Assembly (NCBI GenBank): GCA_938074045.1
Contig: CALJGI010000025.1
Coordinates: forward strand, 1 to 64,000
Length of the DNA: 64,000 bases
Origin: an uncultured Halieaceae bacterium
GTDB lineage: Bacteria > Pseudomonadota > Gammaproteobacteria > Pseudomonadales > Halieaceae
Direction: 5' to 3'
A program made the position numbers and the translations under genes. A model generated the notes under the pieces. It ran no database searches. It had not been told where the DNA came from and was given only the letters and a program-made list of their open reading frames with translations. This document shows, one piece after another, positions 15,380-24,399 of this stretch. How positions within the stretch are numbered: position 1 is the stretch's first letter; each line of letters opens with the position of its first letter.

Positions 15380-16479
15380 ACACGTTGGGAGTGGACGTGT
15401 TGGCAGACTTGTCTGCTGGCGCTGTTTTTTTAGCCACAGGAGGTGGTGGTGATCCCCATGTGGCTGAATTAATTGCCGAGCAGGCGCTCGCACAATACGG
15501 TCCTGCACAACTATTACGTGCACAAGAGCTGCAAGATGATGCCTTGATTGTTGCGCTTGGTGGCGTGGGTGCTCCGACGGTCAGTCTCGAGTTGCTGCCC
15601 TCTATTGATGAGGCAGCCAACACGCTTAGAGCTTTCGAGGACCGCTTTGACCGCAAAGTGGATGCAGTGGTTTCCTTCGAGATTGGTGGGGGTAATTCAC
15701 TGATACCCATTGTCGCGGCTGCTGTTATGGGGATACCGGTCATTGACGGTGATGGGATGGGGCGGGCCTTGCCGGAAGCCCAGATGATGACTTATCCCAT
15801 ATCGGGTGTTTTGCCGACCCCAGCGGTCAGCACTGATTACAAGGGCGATATTGTTGAATTTCATACTGCTGACATCCTTCAATTTGAACAGGAAATCCGG
15901 CAGTGCGCCTTGAGTTCGGGAGGTATGATCACCTCGGCAGAACATCCCATGAGCGGCAGGCAACTCAAGGATTCCATCATTGCAGGGACAATAACCTTCT
16001 CCATCGCGTTGGGAAGGCTGCTACGGGAGCAACGCGGCAACGCATCCGAGATGTATACGCATTTATCCGCACTGTTCGCGGATTCGCTCTATGGAGATTT
16101 CTTTCATCTGTACACGGGCAAAGTGGTGGACAGCTCTACCAGGATCATTGGTGGATACGACATCGGTGAAGCGACCATTGCGCCCTTCGAAGGAAACTCC
16201 CCACCACTAAAAATTGACATCAAGAACGAATATCTCGTCGCCCGCCTGGGGCATGAAGTTATCGCGTCAGTGCCAGACCTGATTACCATTGTGGACTATG
16301 AAACGTCCACGCCGATCAATGCTGAACGACTAAGATTTGGTCAGCGAGTGGCCGTGTTTGGTATCGGATGTCCGTCATTCTATCGCAGCGACAGAGCACA
16401 GGAATTTGTGGCACCGCGATGTTTTGGTTTTGATTTTGATTACCTGCCAATCGAGAACCTTATGGCAGCGATGGCATAA
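15376..16479 (+). CDS. DUF917 family protein
   Basis: 367 residues beginning at GTG inside the end of the hydantoinase gene (GTGA overlap). DUF917 hallmarks are GAVFLATGGGGDPHVAELIA, EIGGGNSLIPIVAAAVMGIP, VIDGDGMGRALPEAQMMTYP and a final PIENLMAA. The Gly-rich loops and conserved Asp/Glu suggest a ligand-binding enzyme; no biochemical role is established. It is often a neighbour of, or fused to, hydantoinase-A proteins, and the overlap here indicates coupled translation and probably a complex. An 80-bp gap then separates it from the SnoaL-like gene. Confidence 0.88.
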   Translation: MNTLGVDVLADLSAGAVFLATGGGGDPHVAELIAEQALAQYGPAQLLRAQELQDDALIVALGGVGAPTVSLELLPSIDEAANTLRAFEDRFDRKVDAVVSFEIGGGNSLIPIVAAAVMGIPVIDGDGMGRALPEAQMMTYPISGVLPTPAVSTDYKGDIVEFHTADILQFEQEIRQCALSSGGMITSAEHPMSGRQLKDSIIAGTITFSIALGRLLREQRGNASEMYTHLSALFADSLYGDFFHLYTGKVVDSSTRIIGGYDIGEATIAPFEGNSPPLKIDIKNEYLVARLGHEVIASVPDLITIVDYETSTPINAERLRFGQRVAVFGIGCPSFYRSDRAQEFVAPRCFGFDFDYLPIENLMAAMA

Positions 16480-16561
16480 TCTGACCTGGCGCAATTCCCA
16501 GGCGTGCTGACAATTGAATTGTTAGCGTTGTTTTTTATTATCCAGCAGAGAGAAACTTAAA

Positions 16562-17083
16562 GTGACTAATCGAAACGATATTGAAAGAGAAGCGCGAAAA
16601 ACCTATCAGCAATTTGTGGCGACACGTGACGAGATCGATGAAGGAAAGTGTGGGTGGGAAGCACTCGCCGATTTCTTTACAGAGGATGCCGTATATATTG
16701 ATCCTGCCTGGGGTAGGCAGGAAACCCGTGAAGGTATCCGTAACTTCTTTCTGCAATCAATGGCTGGTCTTACCGGTTATGGCTGGTTCACGCCGGAACG
16801 TTGGATCATGACGGATGGTCACCGTCTGGTCAGTCAATGGGACCAGGTCCTGGGGGTCAAAGAGGATGGCAAGCAATGGATTGTACCCGGCTTGTCGATA
16901 CTCTATTACGCAGGGGATGGCCTCTTTTGTTACAGCCATGACTATTTGAATATGACGTATATTGGTGAAACCCTGAAAGCGATGGCCTGGCAACCGCCGG
17001 CCGAGTTCAATATGCCTCCAGCGAAGCCTGATTGGTCCACTGACTTGCCCCAAGCCTGGCGTCATCTCGCAGAAAACAACTGA
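16562..17083 (+). CDS. SnoaL/NTF2-like protein
   Basis: 173 residues of the NTF2-like cone fold: WEALADFFTEDAVYIDPAWG followed by REGIRNFFLQSMAGLTGYGW, a WERL-like mid strand and a final hydrophobic edge (NMTYIGETLKAMAW). Such proteins act as isomerases, dehydratases, cyclases or binding partners. The GTG start is set by GAGAG upstream and the fit to family length. It lies 82 bp after DUF917 and 9 bp before a glutathione transferase, reading the same way, so it probably works in the same pathway. Substrate unknown. Confidence 0.78.
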   Translation: MTNRNDIEREARKTYQQFVATRDEIDEGKCGWEALADFFTEDAVYIDPAWGRQETREGIRNFFLQSMAGLTGYGWFTPERWIMTDGHRLVSQWDQVLGVKEDGKQWIVPGLSILYYAGDGLFCYSHDYLNMTYIGETLKAMAWQPPAEFNMPPAKPDWSTDLPQAWRHLAENN

Positions 17084-17092
17084 GGTAGACGT

Positions 17093-18253
17093 ATGTCAGA
17101 AACAGATAGCGCGGTGCCGATGACGATCTACGGGCCGGAACTGTCGTATTTTACGGGGAAGCTTGAGGCGGTTATCCGTTATATGGAGATTCCGTACCAG
17201 CGGGTTGCTGCGGCTCCCATGGGAGAGTCTATTGCAGCGACCGGCGTGGCTCAGGTGCCTGCGCTGCAATTAGCGGATGGACGCTGGCTGACCGACAGCA
17301 CTCCTATTATCTCCTGGCTTGCTGAGCGCTACCCCGGTGCCCAGGTTATTCCCGAAAATCCTGTACAGGCTTTCTTCAGCAAGCTTCTCGAAGACTACGC
17401 TGACGAGTGGTTGTGGCGTCCTGCAATGCACTATCGCTGGGATTACGCAGAGAGTGCGGCGCACCAGAGTTGGGTGCTGGCAGATGAGCTCGGTCAGGAA
17501 CTCCGCGTGCCACACATAGTAAAGCGCTACCTGATACGCAATCGGCAGCGTTCTCTTTTCACGCGCGGTGATGGCGTGTCTGATGAGACCTGGGATCACG
17601 TTGAAAAGTCATACCTGGATACACTGCAGCAGTTCACAGATATTCTCGGTGCGCATCCGTATCTGCTGGGGTCGCGCCCCAGCCTGGCTGATTTTGGATT
17701 TTTCGGCCCCATGTTCCGACACTTTTCAATGGACCCGACCAGCGCTCGCATCATGCGGGAAACAGCACCAGCGGTATTTGAGTGGGTCGCCCGTGTGTGG
17801 AATGAAAGGTTGAGTCGGGTACAGGAGCGGGGAGGAAGCCTGGTTCAGGGTGTGCCCGAGAATTGGGGACCCATACTGGATTCGATAGGCTCCACCTACC
17901 TGCCTTATTTGTGTGCCAATGCTGAAGCCTGGAAATCACAGAGCGAGTACTTTGATGTTGCTATCGAATCCGCGCCATATAAACACATCCGTACCTCCGT
18001 TTATCGTGTGTGGTGCCTGGAAGAGCTGAGACGGGAATTCAACGTGCTCTCGGATACTGAACAGAAAGAGGCGCAATCTCTGCTGGAAATTCATGGGTGC
18101 TGGGAACCGCTGTGGCGGATAAAGGATACGGCTTCGGGTGTGGATCCACAGCGCCAATTACCTTTTGCCGGTGGTGTATCAATGACCGGCGTACCACAGG
18201 CTCAAAGTGGGGAAAAACACTGGATGCCCAGACTTCGCATGCGCGGCAAATAG
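17093..18253 (+). CDS. Large glutathione S-transferase family protein
   Basis: 386 residues, longer than the 200-230 typical of cytosolic GSTs. The N-terminal thioredoxin-like domain is seen in MTIYGPELSYFTGKLEAVIR, VAQVPALQLADGRWLTDSTP (cis-Pro and Ser-Thr glutathione contacts) and IISWLAERYPGA. A helical domain follows, including PYLLGSRPSLADFGFFGPMF, the usual N-capping/Asp motif. The last 130 residues are an extra segment (from about AYLCANAEAW) that I cannot assign. GAGGT gives a good ribosome-binding site. Likely a glutathione-dependent lyase, isomerase or transferase in the same catabolic unit. Confidence 0.82.
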   Translation: MSETDSAVPMTIYGPELSYFTGKLEAVIRYMEIPYQRVAAAPMGESIAATGVAQVPALQLADGRWLTDSTPIISWLAERYPGAQVIPENPVQAFFSKLLEDYADEWLWRPAMHYRWDYAESAAHQSWVLADELGQELRVPHIVKRYLIRNRQRSLFTRGDGVSDETWDHVEKSYLDTLQQFTDILGAHPYLLGSRPSLADFGFFGPMFRHFSMDPTSARIMRETAPAVFEWVARVWNERLSRVQERGGSLVQGVPENWGPILDSIGSTYLPYLCANAEAWKSQSEYFDVAIESAPYKHIRTSVYRVWCLEELRREFNVLSDTEQKEAQSLLEIHGCWEPLWRIKDTASGVDPQRQLPFAGGVSMTGVPQAQSGEKHWMPRLRMRGK

Positions 18254-18326
18254 TAATCGGAATCTATGTTTTATTCGTTGGTAAATGACAGATACACATG
18301 AAAAGCGCAATTGGGAGAGGAAGAAA

Positions 18327-18722
18327 ATGAGTAATGATACAAGCTTTGAGTTTGATGAAAGTCAGAATGCGGTCCTGGGTGACCTACACAAGAAAATGCA
18401 ATTTGTGGGCATGTTATTCCTGATTATGGGAGGGTTTACCATACTGGGTGGTCTTGGCTCGATGGTGTCAGAGGGCGCATCGGGAATTGCAAATATTCTT
18501 TCCGGCGGGGTGTATCTCGCGATCGGTATCTGGACCCGCCGAGCAGCCGCGTCTTTTCGTGAAATAGTAGACACCGAGGGCAGTGACATTGACCATCTAA
18601 TGTCGGCCCTGGGACAGTTGCTTAATCTGTATCGCTTGCAGTACTGGATGATAACGGTGTTACTGGTGGTTGTTGTTCTGTCGCTGGTGGCCGGGATATT
18701 TATGGGTGTTGCTGCAGGTTGA
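18327..18722 (+). CDS. Small membrane protein, unknown
   Basis: 131 residues if translation starts at the ATG preceded by GAGAGGAAG; an upstream in-frame ATG at 18285 would add 14 residues but lacks a ribosome-binding site. Two hydrophobic segments near the start (MQFVGMLFLIMGGFTILGGL and IANILSGGVYLAIGIWTR) and one near the end (WMITVLLVVVVLSLVAGIFM) suggest a three-pass inner-membrane protein with a charged linker, EIVDTEGSDIDHL, between. I do not recognise the family. It is followed by the convergent AraC-type gene. Confidence 0.65.
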   Translation: MSNDTSFEFDESQNAVLGDLHKKMQFVGMLFLIMGGFTILGGLGSMVSEGASGIANILSGGVYLAIGIWTRRAAASFREIVDTEGSDIDHLMSALGQLLNLYRLQYWMITVLLVVVVLSLVAGIFMGVAAG

Positions 18723-18756
18723 TTGTCCGGGTCGTCAATCTGCCTGGCACCGCGGC

Positions 18757-19878
18757 TCAGGTCGCGAAGGATTGCCGGAACTCTCTGGGGCTACAGCCGA
18801 GGGACTTCTTGAAATACCGGGTGAACTGATTGGCATCTTCATAACCAACCTGATTGGCTATGCCGTTGATACTATCTGTCGTGCCAAGCAGTAGCTTGCG
18901 TGCTTGCTGCAACCTCAGATTGTTGCACCAGAACTTGGGGCTGACACCCAATTGTTCCTTGAACAAATGGGCAAGTCTGGAGTTTGAAAGATTACAGGCT
19001 CTGGCCACATCACTGATCGACCAACGCTCGGCCATGTACGCTTGCATATAAGCACAGGCCCGCTCGACCCGCGGGTCTATGCGGGTATGTGCGGCAGCTT
19101 GAACATGACTGCTGGCGTGAATCAAAATCTCCTCGAGGCGATTGTGTTGTAGATCGCTTCTCTGCGGTGTCGTGTCGTGGTTCATAGAGATAAGGCTTTC
19201 GAAAAGCTGTTCCATTTGAACAGCGGGCTGCTCCGCGGTCAGCTGCAGTAGACAAATGCCATCGTCTATTTCACGCCATTCCATCCAGTTGTGCCAGTGT
19301 TGCCGGGGTTGAAACAAGGCCCAGTAGTGCTTCCATGAAGCGGCAGAAGGGTAAAGCCCGGAGTGGTATATGGCGTCCGGATGAAACAGCATCATGGTTC
19401 CTCGATCGACTCTCACCTCCATGTGATCATTGATGAACAATCCGCTTCCGCCAATCGTAAGGTGAACCGTCCAGCAGGGCATGTTGCCAGGATACTCAGT
19501 ACCCGATGCGCTTGTTTTGCCACGCACCAGAGAAGTGATATTCGCCGTAACACCGTGATCGTAGAGGGTGGCGTGATCCAGTCTGCCGAATAATTCCTGT
19601 AAGAATTCAGTGGCGTCAGCTTCGCTGAGTAGAGCTGGTGTGCTCAGCTGCGACTGCCGGTTGAGGAGCAGGTGTTGTAGATCCGCGTAACTGTGATGTC
19701 CTCGGAGTCTGTTAGTTACCTGCATCAATTCCTGAGCGGAAACGGCGGCTCCGCTGACATGCGCCAACGCGTCCAGATCTTGCTGCGAAATATCGTCGAG
19801 ACTGGTATCACCCAGAAACAGCTGGTAACACATGAGGGCTGCTTGTTTCATCGGGCTCAAATTAGCAGTTTTAGTCAA
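18757..19878 (-). CDS. AraC-type transcriptional regulator
   Basis: 373 residues. The middle region resembles the AraC sugar-binding cupin (PCWTVHLTIGGSGLFINDHM, then HPDAIYHSGLYPSAASWKHY). The C-terminal 100 residues hold the paired HTH: WSISDVARACNLSNSRLAHL followed by FKEQLGVSPKFWCNNLRLQQ, and a second helix set DSINGIANQVGYEDANQFTR ending in the family signature FKKSLGCSPREFRQ. Starts at TTG after GGGAGGAAAA; an internal Met at 19851 is an alternative. Divergent from the GH3 operon, with AraC-like direct repeats between them, so it probably activates that operon in response to a sugar. Confidence 0.88.
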   Translation of the reverse strand: MTKTANLSPMKQAALMCYQLFLGDTSLDDISQQDLDALAHVSGAAVSAQELMQVTNRLRGHHSYADLQHLLLNRQSQLSTPALLSEADATEFLQELFGRLDHATLYDHGVTANITSLVRGKTSASGTEYPGNMPCWTVHLTIGGSGLFINDHMEVRVDRGTMMLFHPDAIYHSGLYPSAASWKHYWALFQPRQHWHNWMEWREIDDGICLLQLTAEQPAVQMEQLFESLISMNHDTTPQRSDLQHNRLEEILIHASSHVQAAAHTRIDPRVERACAYMQAYMAERWSISDVARACNLSNSRLAHLFKEQLGVSPKFWCNNLRLQQARKLLLGTTDSINGIANQVGYEDANQFTRYFKKSLGCSPREFRQSFAT

Positions 19879-19923
19879 TTTTCCTCCCGTTCATGAGAAA
19901 TTAGGTGATGCAAGACTTAAAAC

Positions 19924-19960
19924 TATAGCAGAAAATGCCAGTTATATAGCAGGAAGGCCA
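19924..19960 (+). promoter_or_regulatory. Tandem AraC-like half-sites
   Basis: TATAGCAGAAAATGCCA (19924-19940) and TATAGCAGGAAGGCCA (19945-19960) are direct repeats whose starts are exactly 21 bp apart, two helical turns, the spacing of the AraC I1-I2 sites. The TAGC-N7/8-CCA layout also recalls the AraC half-site. They lie about 85 bp upstream of the GH3 start and overlap a TATAGT sequence on the other strand that could be the regulator gene's own -10 element, which would allow autoregulation. Confidence 0.6.
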
Positions 19961-20044
19961 CTTCTGATTGCCCCCTGCAGCGATTACATTGAACCTGAGT
20001 AATAACCTGTATGTGCAATCTCTTGAAAGGAGCCATGGGAAGTT

Positions 20045-22093
20045 ATGACAGCGGACACGACCAGCACGCTAGAGGACTATCTCGATCCGGAATGTGATCC
20101 TGAGACCAGAGTGGCCAGTTTACTGCTGGCACTGTCCCTGGATGAGAAGTTGTCCTTGTGTGCGGGACAGGGGTTTTGGAAAACCAAGTCAGTAGAGCGT
20201 CTGGGAATTAAACCATTCCGTCTTACGGACGGGCCGAGAGGGATTGGCTGGCACTCCAGCGGCAAGCGATGTACCGCATTTCCTTCTGGAATTGCTCAGG
20301 CAGCCAGTTGGGATCCGGAATTGTTGGAACAATTCGGTGAGGCACTGGGACAAGAAGCCAGAGCGGTGGGCGGTGGCACTGTGCTCGGCCCTGCAATCAA
20401 TATTGCCCGCACGCCATTAAACGGCCGCACATTCGAGTATCTCAGTGAGGATCCGGTTCTGAACAGTGAACTGGTGGTCCCCATTGTGAAAGGTATCCAG
20501 CGTCAGGGCGTGGCCGCCTGCGTAAAACATTTTGCCGTCAACAATCAGGAGACGGACCGGATGCGGGTAGATGCCAGGGTGTGTGAACGCGCGCTGCAGG
20601 AGATTTATCTTCCCGCCTTCCGGGCTGCGGTAGAGGAGGGCGACGCATGGTCCATCATGGCAGCATACAATGCGGTGAATGGTGTTGCTGCTTGTGAGAA
20701 CAAGGATCTGTTGGTCACCCGTCTTAGGGAACAGTGGGGCTTCCGCGGATTCGTGGTCAGTGACTGGTTTGCGGTTCGCCGCACGACTAGCAGTGCCGCG
20801 TGCGTTGAAGGTGGACTATCGCTGGAGATGCCCGGCAGGGGATCGAAATACCGGTACAAGAATTTGAAGGAAAGCTACACGCAGGATCAATTCACCGAGC
20901 AGGATATTGACGACGTGTTACGCGGTTTGTTGATGGCCATGGTTCTGGTTGGACATCTTGACCCCGAGCGGGTCAGAGGAAAACGCAATACACCAGATCA
21001 CCAGGCCTTGGCGTGCACAATGGCGGAGTCGGGAATGACGCTGCTGAAGAATGAGGGTGATTTGTTGCCTCTCGATCCGGGCAGGTGTCGAAAAATAGCC
21101 GCTCTGGGCCCGCGGCTGAAAAAGCGCAATTGCCTCCCTTTGTGGGGAGGTAGTGCAGGGGTATGGCCTCCCCACGAGATTACTCCCTGGATGGGATTAC
21201 AAAATGAAAACCAAGGCCGCTTTGAGTGGGTTTCAAATCCCAAAGATGCCGATGTTGTTCTATTGTTTGTCGGGCTTAGTCACCGACCCGGACTTGATTC
21301 AGAGGTCAAAGACAAATCATCGCTTTCCCTGCCAGCCAAACAGGAAAAGCTGATCACTGATACCCTGAAGACCAACCCCAATACGGTAATCGTGTTGCTG
21401 AATGGCAGCCCCATTGCTATGCCGTGGGTTAACGATGTTCCCGCTATTCTTGAATGCTGGTACCCCGGGATGGAAGGAGGCACAGCGATAGCGCGGACCT
21501 TGTTCGGTGATAACAATCCATCGGGAAAACTGCCGGTTACGTTTCCGAAAACTCTGCAGGACAGTCCTGCACACGTGTCAGCGAGAACCTTTCCCGGCGA
21601 TGGTCAAACAGTGCACTACGACGAGGAACTCTTTGTTGGATACCGGCATTTTGACAAATACGATATTGAGCCCCTGTTTCCCTTCGGGCACGGATTGTCC
21701 TATAGCAAGTTTGCGTATGACAATCTGGTCCTGAGTCAGGAATCAATGAGCAGCGATGAGGAGCTGACGATATCCCTGACAGTGACCAATGTCAGTGATG
21801 TAGCAGGTGCCGAAGTCGTTCAGCTGTATGTGGCGAGTTCCCAGGTGAGCGAAGATCGTCCGGTTCAGGCTCTAAAAGGATTCAGAAAGGTCTGGCTGGA
21901 GGCCGGGGCGACGCAGATGGTGACGATCACAGTTCCGGCATCCAGTTTGCATATATTTGACCCTGATCTCAACCAATGGATGATCCAGAACGGCGAACAT
22001 ACCGCCCGGCTGGGCTCATCCTCCCGCGATATTCGTTTGCAGAAAACCTTCACTATTCTAGAGGCTGACGCCTCGTTGGAGAAAGCGGTATGA
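20045..22093 (+). CDS. GH3 beta-glucosidase-type glycoside hydrolase
   Basis: 682 residues. The N-terminal TIM-barrel domain includes IKPFRLTDGPRGIGWHSS, RTPLNGRTFEYLSEDPV, KHFAVNNQETDRM and the nucleophile motif VVSDW with Asp240. The alpha/beta sandwich domain follows, and a fibronectin-III-like domain closes the protein (SLTVTNVSDVAGAEVVQLYV). No PA14 insert is evident. There is no signal peptide, so it should hydrolyse short beta-glucosides in the cytoplasm after import. First gene of the operon; its stop overlaps the receptor gene by four bases. Retaining beta-glucosidase or a related exo-acting activity; the exact linkage is not readable. Confidence 0.88.
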   Translation: MTADTTSTLEDYLDPECDPETRVASLLLALSLDEKLSLCAGQGFWKTKSVERLGIKPFRLTDGPRGIGWHSSGKRCTAFPSGIAQAASWDPELLEQFGEALGQEARAVGGGTVLGPAINIARTPLNGRTFEYLSEDPVLNSELVVPIVKGIQRQGVAACVKHFAVNNQETDRMRVDARVCERALQEIYLPAFRAAVEEGDAWSIMAAYNAVNGVAACENKDLLVTRLREQWGFRGFVVSDWFAVRRTTSSAACVEGGLSLEMPGRGSKYRYKNLKESYTQDQFTEQDIDDVLRGLLMAMVLVGHLDPERVRGKRNTPDHQALACTMAESGMTLLKNEGDLLPLDPGRCRKIAALGPRLKKRNCLPLWGGSAGVWPPHEITPWMGLQNENQGRFEWVSNPKDADVVLLFVGLSHRPGLDSEVKDKSSLSLPAKQEKLITDTLKTNPNTVIVLLNGSPIAMPWVNDVPAILECWYPGMEGGTAIARTLFGDNNPSGKLPVTFPKTLQDSPAHVSARTFPGDGQTVHYDEELFVGYRHFDKYDIEPLFPFGHGLSYSKFAYDNLVLSQESMSSDEELTISLTVTNVSDVAGAEVVQLYVASSQVSEDRPVQALKGFRKVWLEAGATQMVTITVPASSLHIFDPDLNQWMIQNGEHTARLGSSSRDIRLQKTFTILEADASLEKAV

Positions 22094-24399
22094 ATCAACA
22101 ACTGTTCAGAGCATCTCTTCTTAGCGCCCTTGTAGTCTTCACTCTCAACACCGGCGCACAGACTTCACCCGCATCATTGGTGCTGGAGGAAGTTATTGTG
22201 ACTGCGACCAAGCGAGAGCAGAGCCTGCGCGATGTGGCCATCGCGGTAACCGCCCTGAGCGCTGATTTAATTCAGGAATCCCATATTCAATCAGCGGAGG
22301 AGTTGGCGTATCTGGTTCCCTCGCTGAATCTGCAAAAGGGTGGCAACGCCGACAATACTTCTTTCTCGATACGTGGAATTGGGACCCAGTCCTTCAGCTC
22401 GGCCATCGAGCCCAGTGTATCCACGATGCTCGATGGTGTGGTGATGGGAAGATCCGGCCAGGCGTTTATGCAGTTGCTGGATATTGAGAGGATTGAGGTG
22501 CTGAGAGGCCCCCAGGGTACCTTGTTCGGGAAAAATTCCACCGGTGGCGTGGTACACCTGATCACCCAAAACCCCAGTGATGAATTCAGCGGCGAGGTGA
22601 TGGGGTCTGTCATCAGTGAAGATGAATATCGGGCTGGATTGACCGTGTCGGGACCCATATCTGATGATTTGGGCTACCGGTTCTCCGCCACGGGTACGGA
22701 TCTCGGTGGATACATCAGGAACGCATACGATGGCAACAAACTCAACGGTGAAGACAGCTGGAGTGTGCGAGGTAAGCTACGTTGGTTTCCCACGGAGTCA
22801 CTGGAACTCAAATGGACGAGCGATTTCAGTGATCGTTCCTGTGACTGCAGTGCGTCTCCGGTGAGAAGCCTTGAGGCATACGGCGGTAATGATGCCCAGG
22901 CGGCTGACATTCTTGCCAACCTGGCTCCGGTCACGCCCGGAGACGAGAACGAGGTGGTGAATATCAATAAATTACCTTTCTCGAAATCCAGATCCTGGGG
23001 ACATTCGTTGGAGGCCAATTGGGATATGGGCGACTATGTGTTGACCTCAATTACGGCGCTGCGAGAATTTGAGGTAAGTGGATTTAACGATCCCGATAGC
23101 CAACCAACGGACTTTCGAGCTTTTGATCAATTTGGTTTTACCGAAACGGAACAATTTACCCAGGAGCTGCGCCTGCTATCTCCCACAGAAGGGAGCCTTA
23201 CCTACGTGGCCGGGCTCTTTTGGTTTGATCAGAAATTGACGCGTAACTTTCGCCGGCACTTCGAAATTATTAGCGGGTTTCCCGGTGATGCCGTGGCGGA
23301 TTTCCAGGTCGAGACCAGAAACTGGGCGGTCTTTGGTGAGGCGACCTGGCAGATAGTGGATGACTGGCGTCTGATCTTCGGCGCTCGCTATACCGAGGAT
23401 GAGCTGGAATTTTCCTTTGCACGCACGCTGGAAGGACAGCAGATCGGGCTGCCTCCCCCGGTAGAATTGACTCGTGGAGATACCGATGAAAATGACCTTT
23501 CTGGAAAAATTGCACTGCAATGGGAGTACAGTGAGTCGGGTATGACCTATGTGAGCTATACCCAGGGCTACAAGGGGCCGGCCTTTGATATGACCTTCGG
23601 CACAGACCCTGTGGGCCTCCCGCCAGTGGCTCCCGAGGTGTCGGATTCCTGGGAGCTTGGTCTCAAAACCACGCTGTTGGATGGCCGGGTGCAGTTGAGC
23701 GCTGCGGTTTTTCATTCGGTCTATGACGATTTTCAGGCGCAATCCTTTTTTGATCCAGATGGTGTGCCTCCAGAGTGCCCGGATGACAGTCCCAACTGTA
23801 ATGAGGGAGACGATCCGGGTGGTTTTATCCTGATAAATGCCGGGGAAGTCAGTAGTCAGGGTCTGGAGCTGGATTTTCTGGCGCAGATATCCGAAAACCT
23901 GCGGATGAGCGGTGGTTTTGCGATAATTGACGCCAGTATCGATGATTACCCGGCGGGTCAATGCAGCGGAGGGCAGGTGTTTCGTGAGTTCAACGGATGT
24001 AGTCGTACCAATTCATTGCAGGATCTTTCAGGTGGAGATCTCCCTTTCTCACCAGACTGGAAAGCAAGTTTGACGGCATCTTATGCCATTCCGTTTGATG
24101 GAGACTTCAACATGACGTTGCGGGGGTCCGTGAGGGCGCAGGACGATGTTCTATACTCCCTCAGTCAGGATGAGTTCACCGAGGCAGATGGCTATGCCAT
24201 ATTTGACGCCGCGCTGGTATTTCGGGGGCAGCGAGACACCTGGGACGCAACAGTGTTTGTGAAAAATATCGCGGACAAATTTCACGAGTTGTCTATCCAG
24301 GCGAACAATTTCAACATACTACCAAATGGTTACAACCATCGTTTTGCCAAACAGGCGCGACGCACCTACGGTGTGGAACTGCGTTACCGCTGGATGTGA
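22090..24399 (+). CDS. TonB-dependent receptor
   Basis: 769 residues. A signal peptide (FRASLLSALVVFTLNTGAQT) is followed by EEVIVTATKREQSLRDVAIA, the TonB-box/plug start typical of gammaproteobacterial receptors. The plug contains FSIRGIGTQSFSSAIEPSVS and RIEVLRGPQGTLFGKNSTGG. The beta-barrel runs to an aromatic C-terminus, GVELRYRW-Met. These outer-membrane receptors import large or scarce ligands using TonB energy. Placed between a cytoplasmic glucosidase and two exported sulfatases, it probably takes up a glycosylated, sulfated or hydrophobic ligand. No SusD-like lipoprotein is present, unlike Bacteroidetes loci. Confidence 0.93.
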   Translation: MNQQLFRASLLSALVVFTLNTGAQTSPASLVLEEVIVTATKREQSLRDVAIAVTALSADLIQESHIQSAEELAYLVPSLNLQKGGNADNTSFSIRGIGTQSFSSAIEPSVSTMLDGVVMGRSGQAFMQLLDIERIEVLRGPQGTLFGKNSTGGVVHLITQNPSDEFSGEVMGSVISEDEYRAGLTVSGPISDDLGYRFSATGTDLGGYIRNAYDGNKLNGEDSWSVRGKLRWFPTESLELKWTSDFSDRSCDCSASPVRSLEAYGGNDAQAADILANLAPVTPGDENEVVNINKLPFSKSRSWGHSLEANWDMGDYVLTSITALREFEVSGFNDPDSQPTDFRAFDQFGFTETEQFTQELRLLSPTEGSLTYVAGLFWFDQKLTRNFRRHFEIISGFPGDAVADFQVETRNWAVFGEATWQIVDDWRLIFGARYTEDELEFSFARTLEGQQIGLPPPVELTRGDTDENDLSGKIALQWEYSESGMTYVSYTQGYKGPAFDMTFGTDPVGLPPVAPEVSDSWELGLKTTLLDGRVQLSAAVFHSVYDDFQAQSFFDPDGVPPECPDDSPNCNEGDDPGGFILINAGEVSSQGLELDFLAQISENLRMSGGFAIIDASIDDYPAGQCSGGQVFREFNGCSRTNSLQDLSGGDLPFSPDWKASLTASYAIPFDGDFNMTLRGSVRAQDDVLYSLSQDEFTEADGYAIFDAALVFRGQRDTWDATVFVKNIADKFHELSIQANNFNILPNGYNHRFAKQARRTYGVELRYRWM

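Noticed and set aside
16505-16540. Hairpin ACAATT-G-AATTGT before a T-run as a terminator after DUF917
   Set aside because: The stem is only 6 bp, AT-rich, with a single-base loop, and the T-run is several bases away; the SnoaL gene follows closely on the same strand.
23176-23961. Long open frame antisense to the TonB receptor
   Set aside because: 261 codons on the minus strand, but the plus-strand receptor is clearly real and the antisense product has no protein-like motifs or start signals.
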